From the IMG/VR virus record IMGVR_UViG_3300027782_006229, positions 20,842 through 84,841 of that record: a stretch of DNA of 64,000 nucleotides; one strand, written 5' to 3'. Of the stretch, positions 8,323 to 16,900 are shown in pieces (positions within the stretch are counted from its first letter, which is position 1; each line of letters starts with the position of its first letter). Position numbers and translations under genes: made by a program. Origin of the DNA: a virus. The notes beneath the pieces are model-generated. The model had not been told where the DNA came from, ran no database searches, and worked only from the letters and a program-made list of their open reading frames with translations.

Positions 8323-8575
8323 ATTTTGACTTTGTAATTGTATTATCGTAATCTATAAACATTTTAACTATTTCAAAGTCAGAATCAACGTCTAAAATTC
8401 TCTTTAATATGTTTTTCAATTTTATATCTTTAAGAATCAATAGAAATACGTTTTGAAAAGAAAGTTTTTTACCAACTAGAAGTGTACAAAATGTACAAAA
8501 AGATAATAAAGAGTGCTCTGTTTCATCTTCAACCAAAAAGTGGGCTGGATTATAGTTTTTGTTTGTAATTAACAT
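8288..8575 (-). CDS. Hypothetical protein in the gene 33 position
   Basis: 95 residues. It lies immediately before the putative gp59 gene (35-base overlap), where T4 has gene 33, the late-transcription co-activator. I cannot see the C-terminal clamp-binding motif expected of gp33 (it ends YINSLKK), so the call rests only on order. The N-terminal half is hydrophobic (HSLLSFCTFCTLLVGKKLSF, then VFLLILKDIKLKNILKRIL). Confidence 0.45.
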   Translation of the reverse strand: MLITNKNYNPAHFLVEDETEHSLLSFCTFCTLLVGKKLSFQNVFLLILKDIKLKNILKRILDVDSDFEIVKMFIDYDNTITKSKYVTKYINSLKK

Positions 8576-8895
8576 GGCTTGAAATGTTTGGTTAGACCTA
8601 AAAATTCTTTAGTGAATGAGAAAATATGGCCTGAGCCTTTATTAAACACCTTTTTGTTAAAATCATTGATGTTAACATCAGAAATTTCACTCTTATACAC
8701 AACAACCTCTTTGTTTTTAGTGTTAACAACTAGTAAAACATCGCAGTTAAACTTCTTTTGGCATAATTTAATAAATTCAGGTGTTACAACACCAGTATCA
8801 AAAAAACTTACAAACATTTTACCGTTGAGTTTTAGTTGAAAAAACTGTGTTGTTTTGAATTTTTCTTTAAGGTAATCTATAAAGCTTTGGTTCAC
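8569..8895 (-). CDS. Hypothetical protein
   Basis: 108 residues, not recognised. Pattern is alpha/beta: FFQLKLNGKMFVSFFDTG, CDVLLVVNTKNKEVVVYKS, then NKGSGHIFSFTKEFLGL. The GSGH-containing end is reminiscent of DHHA1-type nucleic acid-binding ends (GGGH), but this is only a visual analogy. It is seven bases into overlap with the next gene and 29 bases after gp41, thus in the replication operon. Confidence 0.5.
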   Translation of the reverse strand: MNQSFIDYLKEKFKTTQFFQLKLNGKMFVSFFDTGVVTPEFIKLCQKKFNCDVLLVVNTKNKEVVVYKSEISDVNINDFNKKVFNKGSGHIFSFTKEFLGLTKHFKPC

Positions 8896-8923
8896 CTCAT
8901 TATTTAGAGGTTACTCCAAATAA

Positions 8924-10243
8924 TCAACTCGCAAACATACTCAATGAACTTAACATTTCACTTTCCATACCACCTGTTTGGCCATCTGCTTCTGAAATAG
9001 TTAAAGTTGAATAATCTATTTTCATTGATGTAGTTGTTCCACGTGCTCCAAATCGGTTTTTCATCATACCCATTTTAATAATCTCTAGTTCTCTATCTTC
9101 ATCATTCTGGAAGATAGAAACAATAACATCTGCAGTAGCTGCAAGACCGATAGACTCACTAATAGTATTAAGATCAGGGTTAGAAACATCAAATCCTGAA
9201 CGATTAAGCTGGGTTGCACTAATAACAGGACAGCTAAAGATGTATGACATAGCACGAACCTGCTCAGTTACATGTTTAATACGTTCATAACTGTTATTAC
9301 CCATTGGAGAATGTAGTAGATTCAAGTAATCTAACACAATAGCATCAATTTTAATACCTTTATCTTCAATTTTTTTAATGAAAGCTTGAATCTGCCTTGG
9401 AGTCATTGTTGCAGGAGGAAATTCTTTGATAAGAATCTTACCACCTGGCTTATTTTTCTTAATATCTTCAATGGCTGCTTTAAGAGATCCAGTCTCTAAA
9501 TGAAGAGTCTTCATTGGAATCTTACTTACATTAGTACAAATACGTTTCGCATACAATATTTCAGGCATTTCTAACGTAATTAACAGTACAGTTTTATTCT
9601 GATCTGCTATATTAGCTGCAATATTGCCGAGAAAAATAGATTTACCAATATTAGTCTCACCTGCAAAGACATATAAAGCTCGACCATCTCTCATAAAGCC
9701 CCCACCAATATAATCATCCAACCAAGGCCATGTACTTGGAATAGTTTCCTGTACATCCTGGATTTGCTTGATTACATTATCAATATCTGCATACAAGTCT
9801 AATCCAACATCAGTCTGCAAAGATATATTACAGCTTTTTTCAAATTTATCAAGAATTGCAGAGGTATCAGCCTTATTACTTGAAATATCAGCAGCAACCT
9901 CAAGTAAAGTACTAAAAACAGCCTTCTCTTTTAAAAATTGCTCGGTATTTTCATACAATTCATCTTCGTTGAAGCTTTTATCAAGGCTTTGAAAGCTGGT
10001 AAGCACGTTTTTAAATGATGATCTACTTACTTCATCACCACAATACTGCTTTATTTCCGTTAAATTAGGTAATTCATTGCGAACATCATAAAATCCTTTG
10101 ATAATCTCAAATATTTTTTTATTATCTCTGTTTTTAAAATAATCTGATTTGGTGTAATCAATAGTAGTTGCAAGATATCGTTTATCTGTACAGCATTTAT
10201 ACAAAAAGATATTCTCAAAAAAGTCCAAGTCTAATTTTAACAT
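8924..10243 (-). CDS. 41: Replicative DNA helicase gp41 (DnaB/RecA-fold)
   Basis: 439 residues (T4 gp41 is 475). The N-terminal helical domain (residues 1-150) precedes a Walker A motif GETNIGKS near residue 196. LLITLEMPE, the Walker B segment IDAIVLDYLNLL, and a CPVISATQLNRSG motif follow, all typical of DnaB/gp41 helicases. It unwinds DNA 5'-3' at the fork with primase gp61. It is first in the minus-strand replisome operon; a TATAAT lies three bases upstream of the start codon. The divergent gene is the second DUF1501. Confidence 0.9.
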   Translation of the reverse strand: MLKLDLDFFENIFLYKCCTDKRYLATTIDYTKSDYFKNRDNKKIFEIIKGFYDVRNELPNLTEIKQYCGDEVSRSSFKNVLTSFQSLDKSFNEDELYENTEQFLKEKAVFSTLLEVAADISSNKADTSAILDKFEKSCNISLQTDVGLDLYADIDNVIKQIQDVQETIPSTWPWLDDYIGGGFMRDGRALYVFAGETNIGKSIFLGNIAANIADQNKTVLLITLEMPEILYAKRICTNVSKIPMKTLHLETGSLKAAIEDIKKNKPGGKILIKEFPPATMTPRQIQAFIKKIEDKGIKIDAIVLDYLNLLHSPMGNNSYERIKHVTEQVRAMSYIFSCPVISATQLNRSGFDVSNPDLNTISESIGLAATADVIVSIFQNDEDRELEIIKMGMMKNRFGARGTTTSMKIDYSTLTISEADGQTGGMESEMLSSLSMFAS

Positions 10244-10310
10244 TACATTATAATAGTAGCTAGATATAGTATATCAAGATGGTAATTGTGGTATATTTTT
10301 TAAACAGTAT

Positions 10311-10321
10311 TAAATAACCAT
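10311..10321 (+). promoter_or_regulatory. Late-type TAAATA box fused to the DUF1501 start codon
   Basis: TTAAATA, five bases, then ATG at 10322, within a divergent intergenic gap. The same TAAATA-AC(T/C)AT-ATG arrangement precedes the genes at 31211 and 61591, the latter a head-core gene. Confidence 0.5.
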
Positions 10322-11578
10322 ATGAATAGACGTGAATTTATACGAGTTGGTGCTGCTGGTTCGATGTTATTGCCTGATTTTTTAAGAGCTCAATCACAAA
10401 ACAAAGCAAAAGCAACATCAGTTGTACAGATTTATTTGCCAGGTGGTATGAGTCATCAAGATTCATGGGATTACAAGCCATTTGCACCATCTGAATATAG
10501 AGGACCATTTGATCCAATTAAAACAAAAATTGACGATGTGACTTTTGGGTCACTTCTTAAAGAAACTGCTAAGATTAGTGATAATTTAACTGTTATCCGT
10601 TCAATGACACATGGCGAAGCTGCTCATGAGCGTGGAACACATAATATGTTGACTGGTTATAAGCCATCACCAGCACTAAGCTACCCATCTTTTGGTAGTG
10701 TTATTAGTCATGAATTAGGAAATCGCAACAATTTACCAGCATACGTTCTTGTTCCAAACCAATTTGCACCAGAAAATGGTACAGGTTATCTATCAACAAA
10801 ATATGGAGCATTTTCTCTAGGTTCTAACCCAGAAGATCCAGGATTTGCTGTTAAAGATCTCAATTCACCTGCAGGTATTAATGATAAAGCATTTGATAGA
10901 CGTCGTAACCTACTTGGTGCTGTTGATGAACACTTTAAAACCCGTGAATCTAATGTAGATGCTGTTAAAGCAATGGATTCGTTTTATAATGATGCATATG
11001 CAATGATGTCGTCAACACAAGCACGTGAAGCGTTTGAGTTATCAAAAGAACCAGATGTGGTAAAAGATGCATATGGTCGTAATGCAGCTGGGCAACGGCT
11101 GTTATTATCTCGTAGATTGATTGAAGCTGGTGTAAGAATGGTTACAGTAACGTATGGTTCATGGGATCACCACTCAAATCTTAAAGGATCATATGAGCAA
11201 AACATGATTAACTTTGATAGAGCCTTTGCTGCATTCATTACAGACCTTAAACAACGTGGTTTACTTAGCTCTACACTGGTAATGGTAACATCTGAATTTG
11301 GTAGAACACCAAAAATTAACGCAACTAATGGTAGAGATCATTGGCCAAGAGTATTTTCAACAGTACTAGCAGGTGGTGGTGTCAAATCCGGATATGCTTA
11401 TGGTACATCCGATGCTTTAGCTTCAGAACCAGATAATAATCCAGTAACTCCTGGTCAACTAGCTGCTACAATGTATAGTTTAATAGGTGTTTCACCAAGA
11501 AAGAAGCTAATGACACCAGATTTAAGACCGATTGAAGTCGTTTATAACGATTCACCAATTGAAGATATCTTAGTTTGA
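10322..11578 (+). CDS. Second DUF1501 family secreted protein (Tat signal)
   Basis: 418 residues. NRREFIRVGAAGSMLLP is a classic twin-arginine signal. YLPGGMSHQDSWDYKP (about 39-54), GEAAHERGTHNMLTG (near 98-112), TVTYGSWDHHSNL and TSEFGRTPKINATNGRDHWP (near 318-337) are DUF1501 features with putative metal-binding His/Asp. It is clearly different from the copy at 1667-2902, so not a recent duplication. Unlike that copy it has no DUF1549 partner beside it. The 3' end overlaps the convergent glycosyltransferase by nine bases. Predicted location is periplasm or cell surface. Confidence 0.85.
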   Translation: MNRREFIRVGAAGSMLLPDFLRAQSQNKAKATSVVQIYLPGGMSHQDSWDYKPFAPSEYRGPFDPIKTKIDDVTFGSLLKETAKISDNLTVIRSMTHGEAAHERGTHNMLTGYKPSPALSYPSFGSVISHELGNRNNLPAYVLVPNQFAPENGTGYLSTKYGAFSLGSNPEDPGFAVKDLNSPAGINDKAFDRRRNLLGAVDEHFKTRESNVDAVKAMDSFYNDAYAMMSSTQAREAFELSKEPDVVKDAYGRNAAGQRLLLSRRLIEAGVRMVTVTYGSWDHHSNLKGSYEQNMINFDRAFAAFITDLKQRGLLSSTLVMVTSEFGRTPKINATNGRDHWPRVFSTVLAGGGVKSGYAYGTSDALASEPDNNPVTPGQLAATMYSLIGVSPRKKLMTPDLRPIEVVYNDSPIEDILV

Positions 11579-12214
11579 CCACTTATTCAAGAACCATTCT
11601 TGACCATTATTCCACTCATCTGTAAATTCTTTCAATCCAGGTGACGCATGAGTGATAGTTATATCACCTACACCGATTTTAAAGCCAGCTTTATGGCAAG
11701 CCATTGAAAAGTCTAGGTCATAAAAGTGAAACCCAGCAGGATTTGTTTCATCAAACCTTACTTTTTGTAATACTTCTGTTTTAACAGCCATAAACACACC
11801 ATCAATTAGTATAACACGATCAGGATAACTACCAAAACTGGTCATAAACTTGGTACCTGTAGGTTCACATAGATGAGCTACAGCTCCTCTATGATGTTTT
11901 CTATTACTCATTAGATGCCATAATGCTGGTTTCTGTAATTTTGCTTCTCTTGTTCCTGCTAGCCCTACAACATCAAAGTTTGTTCCAAGATTATAGAGTT
12001 GCCTTTCAATTGCTTCAGGTGCTTCTATAATAACATCATCATGTACGAATACAATCCAGTCTGATAATATAAAATCGTCAATAGCATCATTATAGACAAT
12101 AGGTAAAGGGTCTGTATTGTTTGCTGCCCAAGATACATCATATATATCTTTTGTGCTGCGATATAGTAAAGTTGATTTTGGATCACCTTTGGTTGCTGAT
12201 ACGAATTTTATCAT
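11570..12214 (-). CDS. Family 2-type glycosyltransferase (StrF-like)
   Basis: 214 residues. IVYNDAIDDFILSDWIVFVHDDVII contains the DD nucleotide-sugar/metal-binding pair (HDDV, about residue 59). VILIDGVFMAVKTEVL, FHFYDLDFSMACHKAGFKIGV and ITHASPG match the acceptor half of small GT2/StrF-type transferases. The donor and acceptor are unknown. It overlaps the amidotransferase stop by four bases (ATGA), suggesting coupled expression. It might modify virion or DNA, or alter host surface sugars. Confidence 0.7.
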   Translation of the reverse strand: MIKFVSATKGDPKSTLLYRSTKDIYDVSWAANNTDPLPIVYNDAIDDFILSDWIVFVHDDVIIEAPEAIERQLYNLGTNFDVVGLAGTREAKLQKPALWHLMSNRKHHRGAVAHLCEPTGTKFMTSFGSYPDRVILIDGVFMAVKTEVLQKVRFDETNPAGFHFYDLDFSMACHKAGFKIGVGDITITHASPGLKEFTDEWNNGQEWFLNKWSN

Positions 12215-12912
12215 ATAATTAAGAATGGGGAGTTAGGTTTGAATTTACCAACTTCTTTAAATTTATACTCTTTTGTAAGTTTAACAACCTTTCCTTCAGG
12301 TAATTCAACCCAACCCTTTCCTTTAATAGACGAATAACTACCATTATCATTAATATAGAGGGTACTACCTTGTCTTACTAGGTAGACGTTAAGGGATGTA
12401 GTGTTAACAATACAGAGAGCAAACGTCCCATTAAGTCTCTCGCATATCGTTTCAATTATTTTAACTTCATCAGTAGAAGAAGATCGAGATTTATTACCTT
12501 TGAGCTCATTCCATTTTTCTTGAATCATACACACAATAACAGATGTATCTACAGGATTTTCATTCCAATTACAATATTGTTCATTCAAACTTTCATGATT
12601 TGTTAAAACACCATTATGAAACACAAGCCAATCTTCTTGCTCAAATGGATGTGATGTATCATAGTTATATTTTCTTACTGAAGATGTTGGAGCTTGTACA
12701 TGCCCCATATAGTAAGCATGGTTTTTAGGTTTGAGCTTTTGCTTTTCGAAGTTAATATAACCTTCCTGCTTTAAAATACTTACATCGTCAACATTACCAG
12801 CTGGTGCTTTCATCAGCGTTAGTAATGACGATGCAAAGTTTCCACGAGCTTTATTAGCTTCATATAAAACTTCAAACATTGATTGATCGGCTGAACCGAA
12901 TATAGAACACAT
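12211..12912 (-). CDS. Class II glutamine amidotransferase
   Basis: 233 residues beginning MCSIFG, so after Met removal the Cys would be the N-terminal nucleophile. YYMGHVQAPTSS (about 67-78), the HPFE and FHNGVLTNHESL segments (about 87-108), and DTSVIVCMI follow the glutaminase domain of asparagine synthetase and GlmS. Only the ammonia-releasing domain is present, with no synthetase domain. The substrate receiving ammonia is unknown. The overlap with the glycosyltransferase suggests a joint amino-sugar or related modification, by inference. Confidence 0.75.
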   Translation of the reverse strand: MCSIFGSADQSMFEVLYEANKARGNFASSLLTLMKAPAGNVDDVSILKQEGYINFEKQKLKPKNHAYYMGHVQAPTSSVRKYNYDTSHPFEQEDWLVFHNGVLTNHESLNEQYCNWNENPVDTSVIVCMIQEKWNELKGNKSRSSSTDEVKIIETICERLNGTFALCIVNTTSLNVYLVRQGSTLYINDNGSYSSIKGKGWVELPEGKVVKLTKEYKFKEVGKFKPNSPFLII

Positions 12913-12949
12913 AATATATTAAATATAGACGTTAATACACAAAAAACAA

Positions 12950-12960
12950 TAAATAATTTT
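12950..12960 (+). promoter_or_regulatory. TAAATA box fused to start codon
   Basis: TAAATA at 12950-12955, five bases (ATTTT), ATG at 12961. Confidence 0.45.
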
Positions 12961-14013
12961 ATGAATTTTAATTCTCTCGTTACCAAACTAGAAATCCTTG
13001 AAGAAGCTAAAACTGGCCGCTTTGAAAAGCTCTTCCAAACAGGCTACCTTAAAAAAGCTATTGAAGATAAAAAACTTGGTACAGCAAGACCGTTAATGTT
13101 TGAATTTATTATTAACTTTTTGAAAGAGAAGGGTGTAGTACCAGATGAAACATATTTTAAAGGTTCACGCGCTGCTGCTGACGCAGGTGAATTTATTAAA
13201 AATCTTATTGATACAGGTTTACTTAAAGATGAAATTGCTGATGAATTCAACGAGTATATAAAAACTAATTTAGGTGACTGGATTGGACTTAAAGTGAGAT
13301 CTTTACGTGAACGCGGTAAAGGACAAAATCGTGGTAAAACATTCGGATCTGCTGAAGAATTTAACGCATTTAAAAATGTTAAAACCAAAGAAGAAATGGA
13401 TGCTGAAAAGCAAGCTGCAAAAGATAAAAAACAAGCTGCAGCTGACGATACATCACCGATAGCCCCTTATGAGTTTACCGATTATTTAGTTAATATAGTA
13501 TCTAAGGTACCTCTAGATATTAAACTAGTAGCTAGAATTTTAACAGCTGCAAGTAATGGTAAATCAGTTAATGTGGATGATACTAGCACACCTACTAATA
13601 TTGATATATCTTTAGATCCTGAATCAGCAATTGTAGATAAGGTTAAAAAGAACGGTGCAGATGCAACAGCTGACTCACTTTTAAAAGTATTGCCGAAATA
13701 TTTAAAAGTTGATGCTGAAGATATGGAAATTTTTATAAGCTCACCACATACAATGGATATTGAATCTGAGTTTGAATCTAAAAAACCAAAAACTAAAGCT
13801 CAACGAACTGGTGTTGATTTACAAGGTTATGGAATGGGTACTATTGCTCCAGATGACTCTGAGAGACGTCTTGCAAACCCATTTGAAGATGAGGAAGTCC
13901 TTGTTCAAAATGAAAACCACAAACCAAAAGTGACATTCATTTCAACCAAGGACCGTTTTAAGCCAGCAAATTCCTGGCAACAAGCTGCTAGAGCGGAGAT
14001 GTTTTACAAATAA
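12961..14013 (+). CDS. Hypothetical, possible virion/internal protein
   Basis: 350 residues, not recognised. The N-terminus (NFNSLVTKLEILEEA) resembles the amphipathic peptides ending in Glu seen on capsid-targeted T4 proteins. Residues about 130-165 are a charged Lys/Ala/Glu linker. The rest is mixed with a conserved-looking C-terminus (KVTFISTKDRFKPANSWQQAARAEMF). It is preceded by a late-type TAAATA box and converges on QueC with a ten-base overlap. A head- or tail-associated role is likely but unproven. Confidence 0.55.
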   Translation: MNFNSLVTKLEILEEAKTGRFEKLFQTGYLKKAIEDKKLGTARPLMFEFIINFLKEKGVVPDETYFKGSRAAADAGEFIKNLIDTGLLKDEIADEFNEYIKTNLGDWIGLKVRSLRERGKGQNRGKTFGSAEEFNAFKNVKTKEEMDAEKQAAKDKKQAAADDTSPIAPYEFTDYLVNIVSKVPLDIKLVARILTAASNGKSVNVDDTSTPTNIDISLDPESAIVDKVKKNGADATADSLLKVLPKYLKVDAEDMEIFISSPHTMDIESEFESKKPKTKAQRTGVDLQGYGMGTIAPDDSERRLANPFEDEEVLVQNENHKPKVTFISTKDRFKPANSWQQAARAEMFYK

Positions 14014-14741
14014 GTCTCATAAGGGATTTTTTTGCAGTTATGCTTAACCCATACAGACGATAAGTCTTGTTTATATTCGATTGGATCAATATAACCTGCT
14101 GAAACAAATCCAGCTAACCTTAAACTACTAGAAGGTGAATAAGCATCTGCTTTATCTTCACCTGCATAGCAAGTCCAAGTATCGCTAAACTTCACACCAA
14201 GTCTAATACCCTCTTCAATAATCTCTTTTTTAGACATTGTAATTAGAGGAGCTTCAACTTTAATGCGATGCTCTCGATTTAAGTCAGCAACTGCATTGAT
14301 TGCATCTAGAAACTCAGGGCTTCCATCCCAATAACCTGCTAATGAATCAACTTGAGCTGCTCCATACCAAACTGTGCTCGCTCCAACTCCTTCTGCATAT
14401 GATAGAAGGTAAGTAATAAAAAGCATATTACGGAATGCAACGTAGCTTTTCGGTTGAGCCTCACCTCTCATCTCTCTAACGTCTGGTGTATCAATATCTA
14501 GATTAGTTAGAGAAGAAGTTGGTGCTAATACATCTAGTGGTGTATTAATAATTTTCATTTTGATAATTTTCTTATGACCTACACGGCGTATAAGTTGTTT
14601 ATGAGCGCAATCTAGTTCTTTTTTATGTCTTTGACCATAATCAAAAAATAAACAATAAATTTCATCAAACTGTTCAATCGCTTTTTGAAGTAGGACAGAA
14701 GAATCCATACCACCAGAGAATGCTAATACTATTTTCGACAT
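14004..14741 (-). CDS. queC: 7-cyano-7-deazaguanine (preQ0) synthase QueC, zinc site degraded
   Basis: 245 residues. The PP-loop ATP-binding motif FSGGMDSSVLL (7-17) and GAAQVDSLAGYWDGSPEFL are typical of QueC, which turns 7-carboxy-7-deazaguanine into preQ0 using ATP and ammonia. The C-terminus normally carries four zinc cysteines. Here TWTCY keeps the first, but the KPCGxCPSC equivalent reads KADAYSPSSS, with Asp, Ser and Ser in place of three Cys while flanking PS and LR are kept. With FolE, QueD and QueE in the window the pathway is complete. Confidence 0.85.
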   Translation of the reverse strand: MSKIVLAFSGGMDSSVLLQKAIEQFDEIYCLFFDYGQRHKKELDCAHKQLIRRVGHKKIIKMKIINTPLDVLAPTSSLTNLDIDTPDVREMRGEAQPKSYVAFRNMLFITYLLSYAEGVGASTVWYGAAQVDSLAGYWDGSPEFLDAINAVADLNREHRIKVEAPLITMSKKEIIEEGIRLGVKFSDTWTCYAGEDKADAYSPSSSLRLAGFVSAGYIDPIEYKQDLSSVWVKHNCKKIPYETYL

Positions 14742-14743
14742 AT

Positions 14744-15013
14744 TTAAATTGTAGCTTCGTCTAAGAGATTTTCAAGATATACAATACCTTTCATCCCAGA
14801 AAAACGTGAAACTTCTTTTTCGTTTTTAACAAATACACAAGTCGGTACAGCATTAATGTTGTAATTTTTAACTAATTGTTCATGTTCTTCGATGTTGATG
14901 TGCTCAACATCGCAATTATGATGTTTTTGTTTAAACTGCTCAATGATTGGTTTAAACATTTTACAAGGTCCACAATAACTAGCAGTAAAGTATAACAATT
15001 TAATTTCATTCAT
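14744..15013 (-). CDS. Thioredoxin
   Basis: 89 residues. The active site SYCGPCKMFKPII (12-24) and the cis-Pro motif NAVPTCVFVKNEKE (about 54-67) are clear. It is a cytoplasmic dithiol reductant that could feed ribonucleotide reductase or other phage enzymes. It starts two bases after the homing endonuclease stop and ends just before QueC. A 9-bp inverted repeat (14890-14912) lies inside it. Confidence 0.85.
   Translation of the reverse strand: MNEIKLLYFTASYCGPCKMFKPIIEQFKQKHHNCDVEHINIEEHEQLVKNYNINAVPTCVFVKNEKEVSRFSGMKGIVYLENLLDEATI
14890..14912. repeat. 9-bp perfect inverted repeat inside thioredoxin gene
   Basis: CGATGTTGA (14890-14898), five-base loop, TCAACATCG (14904-14912). Could fold in mRNA; function unknown and chance is possible. 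Confidence 0.45.
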
Positions 15014-15014
15014 A

Positions 15015-15704
15015 TTACAAATATAATATATTGTTGGTTGTTTTCAACTTATAAGGTGAAAGTGAAAAATACCGACATGCATCAGCTATACAATTAAAAA
15101 TTTTACCATCTATTGATATTTTTTTTGCATTTGAATTATTACTACCACTATTACTACCTCGTTCTTTAGCTGTAGCAGCAGCTTTAGCTGCACCTTGTTT
15201 ATATTCTTCTTTGGTCCTTGTCGCTTTTTTTCTTTTGTTTATTTCTTCTAAATAATTTTCACCGTAAATTTCTTTATAGGTTTTACCTTTCTTTGCATTT
15301 GGGTTATTACTATAGAATTCTAATAAACCATCAGAAATCTTTTTTCTATTTTCAGGACGCTTTGATGGGTTATTTTCACCTCTTTGTGATTCATATATAG
15401 CATCTAATAGCTTTTTATCTATTATAGAGTTTTTAGCTAAAAGCTTTGCGGATCTTAAATTTGATATAAACTCATATGAACCCTCATCAAAACATTTTGC
15501 CATTAATAAGTGTGCTTGTACGTGGTCTTCAACAGACAGCTCGACTGTAGCTTCGGATAAATTACAGTCGAGCTTAAGAAATCGTGGATAGATATGATGT
15601 GTATGTAATACTAAATTAGAGTTGTAAATTTTTGTTTTGCAATTTTTTATGAACTGTAAATATTTTTGATATTCTATAACCCACAATAAATTAGTTTTAT
15701 TCAT
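15015..15704 (-). CDS. Free-standing HNH homing endonuclease with NUMOD domains
   Basis: About 229 residues from ATG at 15704 (chosen over 15746 because a TATAAATA box lies five bases before it). VLHTHHIYPRFL (about 33-44), then VEDHVQAHLLMA give the His-rich HNH-like core. NNPSKRPENRKKISDG resembles a NUMOD3 helix. KISIDGKIFNCIADACRYF resembles a NUMOD1-type DNA-binding helix-turn-helix at the C-terminus. It sits between UvsX and thioredoxin, a typical free-standing homing gene location in T4-like phages. A 12-bp hairpin lies within it. Confidence 0.7.
   Translation of the reverse strand: MNKTNLLWVIEYQKYLQFIKNCKTKIYNSNLVLHTHHIYPRFLKLDCNLSEATVELSVEDHVQAHLLMAKCFDEGSYEFISNLRSAKLLAKNSIIDKKLLDAIYESQRGENNPSKRPENRKKISDGLLEFYSNNPNAKKGKTYKEIYGENYLEEINKRKKATRTKEEYKQGAAKAAATAKERGSNSGSNNSNAKKISIDGKIFNCIADACRYFSLSPYKLKTTNNILYL
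15538..15574. repeat. 12-bp perfect inverted repeat inside the homing endonuclease gene
   Basis: AGCTCGACTGTA (15538-15549), 13-base loop, TACAGTCGAGCT (15563-15574). It is GC-richer than its surroundings and would form a very stable hairpin in the endonuclease mRNA. Confidence 0.65.
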
Positions 15705-15709
15705 ACAAC

Positions 15710-15717
15710 TATTTATA
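15710..15717 (-). promoter_or_regulatory. T4-type late promoter box TATAAATA
   Basis: A perfect TATAAATA on the minus strand, five bases before the homing endonuclease ATG. T4 homing endonuclease genes are often under late promoters. Confidence 0.6.
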
Positions 15718-15721
15718 GCGT

Positions 15722-15740
15722 CGTGGTGTGTTTCACCACG
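15722..15740 (-). terminator. Hairpin between uvsX and the homing endonuclease
   Basis: CGTGGTG, five-base loop, CACCACG. A 7-bp GC-rich stem located 27 bases after the uvsX stop and just upstream of the TATAAATA box. There is no U-run, so it may be a processing or blocking hairpin rather than an intrinsic terminator. Confidence 0.4.
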
Positions 15741-15766
15741 GAGCACTAAAATATAGCATTTTGATA

Positions 15767-16894
15767 CTATTCATCTTTATCTCCTTCTAGTTCGTCAATT
15801 TCGTCGATTTCATCTGGTACATCAGCTTCGACTTCATTACCATTACTATACAACCAATTTTTAGTAATTTCTTCTTGTAATTTAGGTAAGATATCCTCTT
15901 CCCACAGCTTAGCATTTTTACGCCAATTTTTATAATACCCAAGCTTGGTACCACTTGGTAATGCATATGTTGCACCATTTTGAATAACGGCTCCCATACC
16001 AACAGCTAAGTCAAGAAGACCGTAATACTTGTCTAAACCTGATGAGAATGACAAATACATCTCACCCTCGAGATACTGCTTTACAAAACGATTCTTACGT
16101 GTGAGAGCACGAATAATAACACCAGAATAATTTTTCTGACCAGCAACCATATTACTATCAAATGTCTTACCTCCATCGTCTTTCATAGGTTTACGAGCTA
16201 GTTGAACAGATACAGACGGTAAATAAATTACAGACTTACCACCAGGCATATTCTTCTCGAGAGACGGAAACATTGCAGATGGATCATCATACACATGATT
16301 AGTACAAAGAATGGTTGTCTTAGTAAGAGCACCCATATTATTGCATGTCTTAAGAAGTGATTTCATAGCACGAGCAGCACTACCCATATCAGCGGAAGTA
16401 CTTTCTTTTTCCATTCGATTCATTTCCATCTGTGACTGTAGATTACCTAGAGAGTCAATCGCAATGATGAATTTACCTTCAAGCTTCTTTTCTTTTACAG
16501 TTGTAAGAAATTTAAAGATTGTGTTACGAGTTTCTTCAATTGTTGTTGAAGGGATGTATTTCACTTTTGAAATATCAAGACCAAGACGTTCAGCACCTAC
16601 AGGATCAATCGAATTTTCTGTATCAAATATAAGTACCGTCTTACCCATCTTTTGCGCATTCGCTAGAATTTTTTGCACAAATAAACTCTTACCTGTCATT
16701 GATTCACCTGCAAGTAATGTTACACGACCTACTGGTATACCACCATCAAACTTACCTGAAATTAACGCATTCAATACGTAGCTTCCGGTATCAATCCAAC
16801 CATCAACCAAACTAAGGGAATTTTTATCCAAATATGTAGCATAGGGATTGATTTCATCTATACTATCTAAAGCAGCTTTTAATTCTTTATCCAT
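15767..16894 (-). CDS. uvsX: UvsX, RecA-like recombinase
   Basis: 375 residues (T4 UvsX is 391). The Walker A motif GESMTGKS is near residue 63, followed by TVLIFDTENSIDP and Walker B KFIIAIDSLGNLQ near 143-155. The MPGGKSVIYLPSVSVQLARK segment matches the L2/core of UvsX. The tail is acidic (about 355-375), as in T4. It forms filaments on ssDNA for strand exchange with UvsY. TATAAT lies six bases before the start; an intrinsic terminator separates it from the preceding gene. Confidence 0.9.
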   Translation of the reverse strand: MDKELKAALDSIDEINPYATYLDKNSLSLVDGWIDTGSYVLNALISGKFDGGIPVGRVTLLAGESMTGKSLFVQKILANAQKMGKTVLIFDTENSIDPVGAERLGLDISKVKYIPSTTIEETRNTIFKFLTTVKEKKLEGKFIIAIDSLGNLQSQMEMNRMEKESTSADMGSAARAMKSLLKTCNNMGALTKTTILCTNHVYDDPSAMFPSLEKNMPGGKSVIYLPSVSVQLARKPMKDDGGKTFDSNMVAGQKNYSGVIIRALTRKNRFVKQYLEGEMYLSFSSGLDKYYGLLDLAVGMGAVIQNGATYALPSGTKLGYYKNWRKNAKLWEEDILPKLQEEITKNWLYSNGNEVEADVPDEIDEIDELEGDKDE

Positions 16895-16900
16895 AAGTCT

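Noticed and set aside
16311-16781. 156-codon plus-strand ORF opposite uvsX
   Set aside because: Antisense shadow of the RecA core with no promoter or known pattern.
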